A stretch of 64,000 nucleotides of DNA, taken from NCBI RefSeq assembly GCF_018143015.1, contig NC_054756.1, positions 21,137,298 through 21,201,297 of the forward strand, in the 5' to 3' direction. Positions 43,301-54,600 of the stretch are shown piece after piece. Under the pieces are notes generated by a model, which saw only the letters and a program-made list of their open reading frames with translations, was not told where the DNA came from and did not search any database. The DNA is from Lytechinus variegatus (Eukaryota; Echinodermata; Echinoidea; Temnopleuroida; Toxopneustidae). The translations under genes were made by a program, and so were the position numbers. Numbering within the stretch: the first letter of the stretch is position 1; each line of letters opens with the position of its first letter.

Positions 43301-45684
43301 GGTATCCAATTTCAGAGGCTGCGTTTATGCGACCTCGACCCAGAATCATGATTTGAATCACCATTTGAATCATGATTCAAAACAGCAGCATGAATCACGA
43401 TCCGACAGAATCAGCGTTTATACGACCATCTTTCTAACGCTGTTTCTCCCTGAATTCGGGCCGATCCAGTGCGCATCACAGTGCGCAGTTTGACCCAGGA
43501 AGTATAGGTCAACATTTTCGCACGTGTTTCTAACTTCACGTCGGCTGCTAGATTTTTGCTGCCGCCGGAGCTAACGCGCGATCGTTTGTGCAGGTGCAAC
43601 GCTTACTCGGCTTCCGAAAAATAAATCTTTTACTTCCAGAATTCCGTGTATTGTACCTCGTATTGTTTTTGATCGGGAACCAGAAGGGGTCATCATCCTC
43701 CCTCCCACCTCCCGATCGATTTTTCTTGTCTATGATGGTCCTGTACCGGGCACGAATTCTGTTAATTTTGTCTCGACAGGCGGTGCCACATCTCCGTTGA
43801 AATCCCTCCCTCGCAAGCGCCGCTGAAAGGGATCGTCTTTTTTCTGTGAATCCCGGTAAGGAATGCTTGTGCTTCAGGCTGAGCCCAAAGCACAAGCAGA
43901 GCCCTGAGTTCATCGTCAGTCCAATTTGTGCCTTTGGAACTTGAAGAAATGATGGATGAAAACAATGAAATATACAAATGACGCTACAGTACAACCCCGG
44001 GGTACAATACACAGAATGATAATTCCTAAATGCTGGCAATACTGCTACACGAAAATTAACCTGCACGAAACACAGCGCGCGCCTTTGAGTCGAACCCGGA
44101 AGAAGCACGACACAATGACGTCATAGAATCATGATTCAAATCACGATATCGTTTATACGACCTTTTTCGTTCGTGATTCTACAGAAACGTCTTTCCAAAC
44201 GCCCCTTTTTTCGTGTTTCATGTTTGTGATTCTAATCATGATTATATTCAATTTCGACTAAACGCAATCGTGATTCTGCAGAATCGTGATTTGAATCATG
44301 ATTCTAATCATGATTCTAGGGTAAAAAAGTGTCGAATAAACGCACCCAGAGACAGTCTCCAGTTTTGGAGACCAATTTCCTTTGTTTACATTTGCTGCAA
44401 AAGGATTACCTTGGAGGCAAATAAAAATGTGATAAGCAGATTCCTCATGAAAAATTACCCCTTTTCACCGTCTACTTTTGTTTTGATAAGGATTTTTGTT
44501 GTCAATCACACACAAAACAAATGGGCTTCTGACCTCAGTGAGACAAAATTTTGGGTGGAAAAAATTCATGCTTTAGTTGGTGTTGTTTCTTTTGTCCTTT
44601 TGCAAAGCAAGTCTCCAATGTGGGAGATTGTCTCCCCTAATGGAGAGTCTCCCATATTGGCCATGCTCCTCTACTTTTTTTTTTAGTAATCTTTTATTCT
44701 CTTCTCTCATAAAACAAAATTGAACATAGTAAAATATAACATTCATTACAAAGTTTGAATTGAACTTACAAATATTATGGTTACATTTGACAATTCTTAA
44801 CAAAAATGAATTTAAACAATGTCATAAATAAATTCTAAATCAATTCAATTTGTTGTAAATGTCTGATGTACATTCTTTTCTCTTACATTTTTATATATAC
44901 ATAATACATATGTTAATTGAAGAGAAAAAAAAGTACAGCCTAAAATCAAATTATTCACCATTTATCACAAAGAAAACTCTGTAAAGAAACCTGTAAGTTT
45001 ATTAAGATATGGGATTTATGAGAGAAGATTTACTATTGATAATCTTCGGACCTTCTCGCACACTCACATCCCACCCCCATCACACTCAAAACCGATTCAC
45101 GCACAAACACCCCCTGCCCACACACCCTTACACCCTTACACACACACACACCCCCGCACACATACCCTCACACACACATACTGCTAGGAGTATCCGAACA
45201 AGTTCACGGTCCCGAAGTTCGAGTAGGTGGAGTGTAGTGTAGCGGTAGTGAAGTGGAGTGGAGCCTGCATGGACTTCGCCCAAGGCATTTAAGTTAAGAC
45301 CGTTGGCGTTGACGTGTACGACAAGATCGGAGTCGAAAAATATTATTACAGCCGTTCCTGATCACGATATTTGGAAAAGGGATGGGCATAATTCACTGTT
45401 TATTGACCTTGAAATGTGACTAGATCTACATGTAGACTTGCTATTACATTTTTAACTATTTCTGGCGAGAAAATTAGCTCGAAGTCGGCCGGTGCAAAAC
45501 TGTATTAGCGCCACACGAACAATCATCACCTGATTTACCCGAATACATCACACAAAACAATACATGTGGGACAATACAATACTAGAGTAGATAAAAGTTA
45601 AACGTTAGAAGAAATGTCTTAATATACTAGATCTGTCCTCAGCTTACCATCTCCTTGTTTTATTGTTTCAACCTCAACACCCAT
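37303..45684 (-). CDS. FKBP1A: FKBP12-type peptidyl-prolyl isomerase, complete (108 aa)
   Basis: Five exons on the minus strand: 45684-45648, 40904-40857, 39900-39788, 38956-38883 and 37357-37303, totalling 327 bp, exactly the 108 residues of FKBP12. Landmarks in order are [80 protein letters not shown] and [15 protein letters not shown]12 is a cytosolic prolyl isomerase that binds FK506/rapamycin and, in vertebrates, associates with ryanodine receptors and the TGF-beta type I receptor. The first three introns are GT-AG; the last has U12-type AT-AC ends. Pocket differences from human are Trp59 to Met, Phe36 to Ile, Ile56 to Val and His87 to Tyr; the Tyr26, Asp37, Phe46, Tyr82 and Phe99 equivalents remain. 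It could be an FKBP1 paralogue rather than the single-copy orthologue. Confidence 0.92.
37358..38882 (-). other. Probable U12-type AT-AC intron of the FKBP1 gene
   Basis: The intron begins ATATCCTTTT (38882 downward), the U12 5' splice-site consensus, and ends TTCCTTGACATCTTAGCAC at 37358. TTCCTTGAC is a perfect U12 branch-site match, its branch A (37369) 11 bases from the end. Only these AT-AC ends restore the frame, joining GT+T as Val in PGVIPG; the overlapping GTATAT donor or TTAG acceptor would not. It is phase 2 and 1525 bp long. Confidence 0.85.
39136..39345. repeat. Tandem duplication of a 105-bp unit in FKBP1 intron 3
   Basis: Copies 39136-39240 and 39241-39345 differ at only a few positions. 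Each contains GGATTGTTCAATTAAATTTG, then GCTCTCGGACTAGAAGCCGG and AGCTTCAAATATTAAGTTG. The GCTC...GAGC segment could form a small hairpin. Function unknown. Confidence 0.88.
40590..40830. repeat. Interspersed repeat in FKBP1 intron 2
   Basis: A block with repeated GGTGGCCCG and AGTGGCC motifs ends GCCACTGCTAATGTCGAGCC. It resembles a dispersed TIR repeat, but a matching left end could not be fixed. Non-coding. Confidence 0.35.
41179..42623. mobile_element. Composite transposon A: outer GTAGAGGC element carrying a Harbinger-like insertion
   Basis: The outer ends are GTAGAGGCACGCC (41179) and GTGCGCCTCT (ending about 42622), with GGAGATAATCTCCCAC motifs inside. At 41514-42543 it is interrupted by the Myb/SANT element. 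The whole composite is the inverse of 43219-44674, though the outer-left end here lacks part of the GGCCAATATTGGAGAC block kept in copy B. Confidence 0.65.
41514..42543 (+). mobile_element. PIF/Harbinger-like element with Myb/SANT-like fragment, copy 1
   Basis: The element is 1030 bp. It begins GGGTGCGTTTATTCGAC and ends GTCGCATAAACGCAGCC, flanked by CTA and TTA, a 3-bp duplication with one mismatch. Subterminal arrays of AATCATGATT/AATCACGATT lie at both ends. The plus strand encodes an [35 protein letters not shown] segment, the second half of a Myb/SANT-like (Myb_DNA-bind_4-type) domain, in the frame 41965-42312. The first half ([20 protein letters not shown] in copy 2) lies in another frame. 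No DDE transposase is present. Confidence 0.75.
42624..43218. other. Spacer between the two inverted composites, with one end of a further repeat
   Basis: GGGTTCCCACAGAAATTTGA, ACAGAATTCCGTGAC and GCTGCTTTCCATGAC (about 42760-42835) match the repeat at 62702-62997. The rest is unassigned. Confidence 0.55.
43219..44674. mobile_element. Composite transposon B: outer GTAGAGGC element carrying a Harbinger-like insertion
   Basis: The outer inverted ends are GTAGAGGCGCACGGCCAATA at 43219 and a GGCCATGCTCCTCTAC end at 44674, followed inward by GGAGAC and CTCCAATGTGGGAGA blocks on both sides. At 43317-44347 it is interrupted by the second Myb/SANT element. Without that insertion the outer element would be about 425 bp. 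Confidence 0.7.
43317..44347 (-). mobile_element. PIF/Harbinger-like element with Myb/SANT-like fragment, copy 2
   Basis: The element is 1031 bp in inverse orientation to copy 1. It is flanked by a perfect AGA (43314-43316 and 44348-44350), the 3-bp duplication typical of PIF/Harbinger. On the minus strand, one frame (43977-43762) gives [20 protein letters not shown] and [15 protein letters not shown]. Another frame (44108-43548) gives [46 protein letters not shown]. Together these resemble the Myb/SANT-like accessory protein of Harbinger elements, with a frame change in the middle. No transposase is present. Confidence 0.78.
45080..45182. repeat. CA-rich low-complexity tract in FKBP1 intron 1
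   Basis: A mixture of ACCCTTACAC and CACACACAC. Not coding. Confidence 0.7.
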
Positions 45685-48600
45685 TGTTTCTCCACCACGT
45701 AGAAAGTGAATTTAAGTCTTTAAAACTACGAAGTTCTCCACAAAAAAGTGCTCCAAAACACGCAAATTCAGTTTCTGCCAAAAAGATCAACAATTGAGCG
45801 AGAGTTGACGCCCTCTACGTTCGATGGTCGCACTATAACTTCAAGAGATTTTTTGACAATAATGACTAAAGTTCGACATCACCCATGACATATTGATTTG
45901 TTTACGTCCAGCGCATGTGGTCAGCGTGTGTACGTTTATTGCTATTGTCTATTTTCCTTTTTTGAACCTTATAATAGAGGGTGCATGCATGCTCTTAAAT
46001 ATAAATTACTCCCCCCCCCCCCTCTCTTAATATTCATCTCTTATCCACACAAAATCTCCCTTTTCCCTCAATTTCCTCCCTGCTCGTTTCCTTTCTTCAG
46101 CTCCTCTACCTCATTTTTCTTGCTTTTCTTTTATTGTCTTTAAGCTCATTTGAGTCCCTTTTTTCTTCTTATTCACTCTTTTCATTTTTCTTCCTCTTCT
46201 CCTCCCACTCCTGTTTCCTCCATCCTCTTCTATTCAGTAATTATTACTTTTTTCTTATCATTCTTCTACTTCATCTTCTATTTTATCTCTGTTCTCCATA
46301 TACCCCCATTCCTGTTTTAATTCTTCATAAATGAATATAAATATACTTTCAGTTCTTCCTCGTGCACTCCTTTCTTCCCCTTGCTCTATTCATTCTTTCT
46401 TTCTCCCTCTTCACTATTATTCCTTTTCTCCCCATCCTCTTCTATCCATTCACTCAGATTACCTTTTTTTTTCTTATTATTCTTCTACTTCATCTTCTAT
46501 TTCATCTCTCTTTTCCATCTACCTCTTAAGCCAAAAATCCATATTCTATGACTTCACTCTTGATCATAGTCCTTACGTCTCATTGATGGAAGACAACATC
46601 CACAGAGAGCAGGGGCCACAGAAACGAGGGGAGGGGGCTGGGTGGTCCTCAGCCCCCCCCCCTTGCCAATAAAAGTGTACAGAAACATAAAAATTACCAT
46701 CTAATTGTGATTTTTTGCATGGTCAGCCCCCCCCCCCCTCCCACTTTCGAAACCGTTCCACGCCCCTGGATATTGAAGCATAACAGCAATAAATCTGGCA
46801 AGGCATAACTGTGTTATATATTATCTGATAGCATGTTCACTTTATTCAATATTTCAAAAACAAACTTTGGCTTGTAATGAGTGATGAATATGCATGCAAT
46901 AGGTACATTATTTAGAGCATCGTAATACCCGATCCACATGAGAATATGCAGATTTAAAACATGGTCCATGGGCCTGTCAGGAGACGCAGTATCTGAATAT
47001 TTCATCATGACCCACAGACATACATAAATCAAGTCATTACAATTTTCATTTGCTGCATAGGTCTCATACATGTAAAGTAAGATCATTGTGCATGTCACCC
47101 ATGATCACTAGATTTCTCTTCAATTAAAAACATGGACAGCTTATTCAGGTTCTCCAAATATATTTCCAAGATTCTGTTAGCAAGCCAGTCAGTGGTTTCG
47201 ATGATACAATCATTTATGCATCCCCCCTCCCCCCAAAAAAATAATTAAATAACTAAATAAATATATAAACAAACAAATAAATAAATAAATATATAAATAA
47301 ATGAATACAAAATAAAAAAAAATAAAAATAAATAAATAAATCATGAGTAAATTAGGTTCATATAAAAATGCTAGCCCCAACCATATTTCAACAATTTGGT
47401 AATTAAGAAATGAGGAATTGATAAGGCAGCCCTCATGAGACTCATTTCATATCCAAAAATCAATTGATGAAAATCTACACACAGCTTTGGGATCAAATAC
47501 ACATTCTTATTGTTGCCAACAACATACATTTTTTTTCTTTCAATTAGAAATAAATAAAATAGACAAGACCATTCAGAAATAAAGTCAACCTTCGAATAAG
47601 GGGAGCTATACTGGAATTTTCAAAATGATCTAGATGTGAGAACAATAATTGTGACTTTAGAGTAATGTACAATAAAGTGACGGGTAAGTCAAAAGTAACT
47701 TGGACTCATTTAAGGTTGAATAGCATAAAAGTAGAACTTATTCTAGAATGCACTATATCGGATTATGTGCACACAAAAATGAGGCCAGATTTACCAATGC
47801 CAGAGGCTGAGGTTGAACAGAACCGCACGAAGGATGATTTAGTATGTGAAATATACACAGTATAAAATCCGAAAGTGAGCTATGGTGTACATCTCTCTTT
47901 CTTCATACATTTTCTTCAATTCTGCTTACATTACAAGCAGAGCTAAGGACAATGGTAACATTGGGTTACAATGCTTAGTTTGCTTTTGAAGCATGATCCT
48001 ACACACTTTTGTATGGTTCTAGTCATTACCAGATCTAAATTATAGTGCACAATAGTTATATAATATTGGATGGCCTTGAGGTTAATACAAGGAAATATTT
48101 TGCAAAGCGAGTCCTATATTTCCTCGTATTGACCGAAAAATGGGACATCCAGTATTATGATTATTATTCATACAGAGAATTTTCGCAAATAATTTTTAAC
48201 TTACCCTCCCGCCCTGAGACTCTGACTCTGCTGTATGCATACAAACTTCGGGGATTCCCCTTCTAGTCGTCCAATATTTTCAATATTGTGTCACCTCGGA
48301 AAAAAATATTAGGCGAGTTCAACAAACTTTTTAAGTGGGTCGAGTGCATCAACAAAATAACACTTGAATTTGGGCTCTAAAATTGTCTGTATGAATAATA
48401 ATGCACTGTATTAGGACTGCATGTCAAAGGATGGACATCAAACCAATCACAGCACATATCACTATACGCTGATGCCTTCCTGGTTTGTTTCAAAAAAACA
48501 CACAAGATAAATAGTTTCAATGCCTTACTTTTAGATTGACACAAGTAAACTTTTATAAATAATAATATATCTAGGCATTTTATGCTTTACAGTAGATTTA

Positions 48601-51600
48601 CAATGATCATGTCGTCGTGATATATAACAATGGACCAACACATCAATGCATTCAATGTTGTCTCAAAGTTAAATACAACAAAGTCTTTCAAACAATGATC
48701 TCTACCCCCTTATTTTGTTGTTGTTGCTATAATAATTAAGTCATATCAGATAGAATTTTCTCCTTCTTTCCCCAAGGAAATACAAGTAGACGCACATGGA
48801 CTACAAGATCAACTCCCTTCCTCTTTTGCCTTAAAGAGAAATTCCAGTAGTTGCAGTAAACACTGATTTCATGAGAAAGTCTGTAAAACAAGGCTTAATT
48901 GTCAGTATATCATCGAGGATCTAGATCTGGTACAGTTACATAAACTGAACTTTGCGAAATCTTGAAATCTACGCTGAAAAATATTCACCCTGAAGATCAC
49001 CAACACAGATAAGCGCACGTGGGACAATGTATAATTATTGCTTAGAGCGTCGGGCCCGACGCTCTACCCGAATCCTGTGCTTATTTGCTGATTTCTCAGC
49101 AATTACACAATTTCTTCCAGAATCCTTTGGCACATGCGTTTTCTTTATACAAACAGACACTTTGGTGGTCATTTCATTGGATTCTGTATGAACTCATTTT
49201 GATTTTATCGTTACCAAAACTAGCATTTACCTTTAATATACTGACAAAAGAAATATTGATATTTTGTTCAAATCAATGATTATAAATTGGATTTAAGAAA
49301 ACAAAAATCTTTTCAAAGAGTGATCTTAGCTACAACATAACCATACAAATACAGGGCATGTTTGTGAAGGCAAATGAAATACTACAAGAGAGTACCTGGA
49401 AACTATATCAATATCTTTGTTTCACTTTTCAATAAGTTATTTTAAATCCAACCAGGGCCCAAATTACACAAAGCCTACCACTTATTTATCAGGATGGTTT
49501 TGACAATTGCTTGCATTGATCATTATGTACACCATCTAGTATACAGATCAAGGGCACAGGCATTTTCTAAGCATTGTGTTACATAGACTAGGGGTCTGTT
49601 TCATAAAACTGTTCCTAACATTATTGATAGCTTTGCAAGCAACTAGTATATAGAGTGCTTAAATGGGTACCAATGTTTTCTTTAAATATTTTAAAGGATG
49701 TTAACTTTAATAACATCTGATTATCTAGGCCCAAAGCTTCAGTCTCTGTAGCATTGATTGTTCTATCAACTACATTGGCTACACTACCTAGTAGTGGCAC
49801 ATAAAAGGTACAATTTTTTTAATGAATCCACAGAAAAGACAGTTGTTTCTGTCTACCGATAATCATAACTTCAGCAAATGCAATTAAAAGCAGAAGACCT
49901 ACTGGCTTGTCATACACTCAGTATTTTGAAGGCCATGAGTCATATTATGAACAGATTAATAAAACAAGCTATTCAAAGAAGAAAATCATCATTCTGAAGG
50001 TGATATAGAAAAGAGAATAAACAATCAGACACATGTCAATATAAATTATATATATCTGATTCTATAACATGAGAAAAAATTGCACATAAAAGAGAAATGT
50101 GATGTAAAGAAGATATGAAGATAACTATGATCCACAGAACAAATATGAATCTTATCAGATGGATCATATTATCTTGAAACACTGTTAAAAAATAACAAAT
50201 TACGATTAGAATAGCTAATCAAAAATAGATAAATGTGTGCTTTGTTGTTGTTTTTTGCAATGCAAAGCAAAACTTGTTTGAGTATAAACCTAATATATTT
50301 TCTTTTCATAATTTGGTCAATATGCATGCCATGACAACCATAAACAGTTATCGATTAAGGAATATTTATCAAACTCTTCATTTCTATTGAAATTGCAAAT
50401 GAATAAAGTTAAGGAAGTAAAATGTATGAAAAAATACAAGGAAACTAAAATGGAAATGTCAGGAAACTGGAAAGGAAGTTCACAATGGAAACACTTTCAA
50501 ATCTATAAGTTTCTTTCAATAGCTGAAAATCAAATGAGAATTGTTATGAGGATAGGTAAAATAAAATAATTTTGTTTGTCACTGGATACACAGGGCTTAC
50601 CACCCCGGCAACGGCCTTGGGTATCTGATCGGTTGGCCTAAATGCCCATCTCGTATCCGTGCCCTGCTTCTTTCCCCATCCCTTACCATCTGTGCTGAAA
50701 TATTGATTTATGCCCTCCATACCAATATATCAAACCGGATGTGGGATAAAATGACCCACAAAACGGATAGATAGAGATGCTCATACATAATCAGAACCGA
50801 TCGAGGGGGTCAATTCCAGAAAGAGCAGCAATAAAAGACAAAATAGTAGATTGCTTTCATTTTTATGAAACAATGCCAAGAATACACAAACATTCATTTA
50901 ATGCAATAACAAGTAGTATTCTTAAATCAATGTGCACAATGTAGGTACACATACTTTGGCTAAATTGTTGTAAGAGTACAACAGAAGATACAGGAGATAG
51001 AATTAAGTGAGGGTTTTAAAACTTTACAAAGACCATCTGAAAAATACATGCATTTTTAGAAAATGCATAGCATGTCTCATGCAAGAAGCTCTCCAGCAAA
51101 CAAATATATCAAGATGCTTTCATTATTATCAGTGTATATTATTGCTACAGTTACCCCAGAAGTTCAATCAGCCAACCTTACTGATGACAATGTTGTACAA
51201 AGGACCAAATCTTCTCAAAGATTCAAATGAAATATGTACCTCCACTTCGTAAATAACTCTGCTCCCTTATATGCATTAAAGTATTTATTTACCCATATTC
51301 AAACCAAATGCACACCATTCAAACATGATTTGTTCGTGGCAGGCTGAAAGCTTGCCTGATTATATGACATAGCAATTGGCAATATATGCAAATCCATGAC
51401 CCCAGATTGCAAGTATTGCAGTTCAATTATGACTAGCTGGTGAATGGAATACTTTGTCCTTAATTAGGTCATCAGGAAAAACAACGTTCATCCATACAGC
51501 TGTTACAATAAACCAGTACATTGCAGGTTATTTATCGATTGTCCTAGATCACAGGTAAACTCAATTTGATTGAGACTGTTGACTAGGTTGGCAAGTCAGC

Positions 51601-51618
51601 TGCTTTTCCAAGAGAACA
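45685..51618. other. Region between FKBP1 start and HBS1L stop
   Basis: It contains the FKBP1 promoter and the HBS1L 3' UTR (candidate AATAAA on the minus strand at 51289-51284, about 330 bases after the stop). A CAGGGGC...GCCCCTG TIR-like repeat lies at about 46607-46768, an (AAAT)n tract at about 47239-47342, and the TTAA MITE at 48835-49232. 45900-46600 is pyrimidine-rich low-complexity DNA; 47350-48800 and 49240-51280 hold nothing recognised. Confidence 0.55.
48835..49232. mobile_element. TTAA-flanked MITE (AGAGAAATTCCAG termini), copy 1
   Basis: It starts AGAGAAATTCCAGTAGTTGC and ends CAAAACTAGCATTTACCT, flanked by TTAA on both sides (48831-48834 and 49233-49236). It aligns in inverse orientation with 57242-57634. 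It carries a perfect 22-bp palindrome centred on GGGCCC at 49044-49065. Non-coding. Confidence 0.75.
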
Positions 51619-54600
51619 TCAATTCTTAAACTGCAAGAAAGCAAATATCAGAGAAGGTTATATAACAATATCACAGATAGTTTGATGTTATGATGGCATA
51701 AACAAAACATTCATGTGAATACTGGAATGATGATGTGGTATCACCGGATGCAAGAATCACTTGAACATTGAAAACCTCATGATTTGGGTTGACAGCATTT
51801 ATCATATAATAACAAGAATGTCGCTAAGGCGAGCACATAATACGCCCGCTTGTAACAAGGAAATTGGAGTTATTGGTCAAGCAAGAAAAGTAGAAGGTGG
51901 CGACTTCACCTTTGATCTTCAATTATCATCTATTATTATTCTTATCATTACATGCATACCTCTGTGACGACACCTGCTGCAATGGTAGAGCCTCCATACC
52001 TCAGCATAAACCTTCCTAGTTCCTTATAATCCTTGTAAAGCTCTAGACAAACCGGTCTACTCGTCTCGATCTCAATGATTGCATTCATCTGTTTAGTGAG
52101 GCATCTATTACAACAAAAAATAATTTCTTACTTTACACAAGAAAATAGATATGTTCAGGTAATAAAGACTATCATGACCTACATGTATTCCACTTTGGTG
52201 GGGGTGATTGTTATTTACCTGATTGCTAACGAAGTACTTGTATGGATGTTTGTAAGCAAGCATCTACAGGACCGAAGGCTTAAGGTGTACAGCCGAGGTA
52301 ATAATATCCACATCCTTTAGAGACGTAATTCATAATGTGATATGCGGTATTCAAGAACTGTCTATATTATCATTAAGGTCCTCTCTCCTGGTAATGAGGA
52401 TAAATGGCTTAACAAAGGGCACCAGTGCACAGAGTGGGAATTGAATCCAGGTAAACCAGGGTAACAGGAATCCAAAACCCCTTGCTCTACTAAATGAGCT
52501 ATAATGCCTCCCTTAAAACCATGACCCCTAAATCTAATCACATTATTGTCAATCCAATACGACCTCATGAACCAAGTTTGAAGTTGATCCTTCAAACAAT
52601 TCTTCATTCTATGGCGAGAACAAGATATTTCAAAGTATTGCATAACCTGTGGCCTTGATGATGATGTTGATGATGATGATGTTGATGATGGTGATGATGA
52701 TGATGATTATGATGATGGTGAGGATATTGATGATGATGTTGATGATGACTATGATGATGATGATGATCATATTGATGATTATTTATGATGATAATTAATG
52801 CATGTCGATGATGCCACTTATCTGCAAGACATCCAAGCATTGTCACTCCAGCATACTCTTTTTTAAACCATGTTTGAATTTGATACGTCTAAGGGTTCTT
52901 TACTTATCTGATAAATAAGATTGAAAGCGGGGGCAGATGTATGGATGGATAGACAACCAAAATAGATGCTTCCAACAAACACCCAATGTGGGCAGAGGCA
53001 TAAGAGAAATGTTGGTAATTGCAGTACGATATCATATAATAATATTCTGCATTTATACAGTGCGTATCAAAAAAAAGTTTACACTTTGAAAAAGCCCTGG
53101 GAATTAAAAAATATACAACATGTGGGTAATTTTTTCACATATAAATATGGGTTTGGGTCTCATCTATCCGATGAAAGTAAAAGTTTTGACAGAATGTTAC
53201 ACTTGAGTGAGCACTGCCCTATTTTGTAAAGCTCGCAGAAATCTGTTTGCGCATGAAATGCTTGTTTTCACGCTGTGTCAAGGGGAAAGGGCGAAATCAA
53301 ACTTACCCTGTAACACATTTCTCATACATTTTCTCTTGCACTTTTAGTCAATTGTAATAAAAGGCATACATTCAAGCCTTTTATGACAATTTTTGCCTCC
53401 CAAATTGAAATGTTAACACTTAGTAAGCACAACCTTAACCCCTTTTGTGCCAGCTAAAGGATATAACTGAATCTGAACAAAATTTTATATCAGACATCTC
53501 CAGCATTTTTACTAAGTTTTTATCATTTAAAGTTGGTTTACGTTTCATTTTTCATTTAATACTTGTTTCTCCACACTTTTCCCAAGCTTGGCAATGATTA
53601 ACAAAATGAAAATCAAGCCTAAGCCATTTCATGTAAATCACAGCTCAGTGTAAAGCAAATATCGTCACGATGGACTCGGTGTGTGGGGGAGTGGGGTGGG
53701 GCGCAATGCACTCTTCGAACTGTTTTGGGCAAGGAAACAAGTTTAAAAAGGTAAAAGATATCTTCAAATCAATTTAATAGCTAATTTCCACGTGTTCTTC
53801 ATGATTAAGGTCTACTTTTATTCGCATAACTATTTCAAAGTTCTGCGCAAATCATTTTTCACCAACTTTTCAAAAGTAAGTGGTGCTCACTCAAGCGGAA
53901 ATATTTTTTGACAGTTATATCGTCACTTGCTTAAATGGATCTGTACCAATGCTAAAATGTGGAAAAATTGTCAGGATATTATAAATATATAATTTTACAG
54001 GATTTTTTCTAAGTGTAAACTTTTTTTTGATACGCACTGTATAGCGCTAATACATCGCAACGACATCTCTAAGCGCTTTACAGACACATTATTACCCCGG
54101 GTCATCGTATCCTTGCGAGCCCGCATGCAATGAATGCACCTTCTCCACTCCCTGGGGAGCATTCCAACAAGAGTTCCAAGACTCAATTTCTAGGCATACT
54201 ACATATTGGCTTTCACATCCTACCGGGTACCCATTTAACACCTGGGTGGAGAGTGGCAAAGTGTGGATTAACGCCTTGCCAAAGGACGCTAGGCCATGGT
54301 GGGATTCGGACACACCATGACTATATCATATCATATCATCCATGACTTACTTTGGTTTCTTCTGTACAACCTCTCCCGTGCTTTTATGAAGGACACTCAC
54401 AAGCTTCTTAATGACAGCTGGCTCACTCACGGACTGGTAGTGGACAAGTACCTATTAAATAAGAATAATAAAAGGAATTAAAGGTCAAGTCCAAACAATA
54501 AAAATTTCATTTTTAACAAAAAAGAGAAACATCCGACTAGCAAAATGAATGATAATTTAATCAAAATAGGATGAAAAATAAGTCAGTTACTATACTTTCA

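Noticed and set aside
45900-46560. Ser/Phe-rich frames in a pyrimidine-rich tract
   Set aside because: Low-complexity CT-rich DNA; no domain, no splice context.
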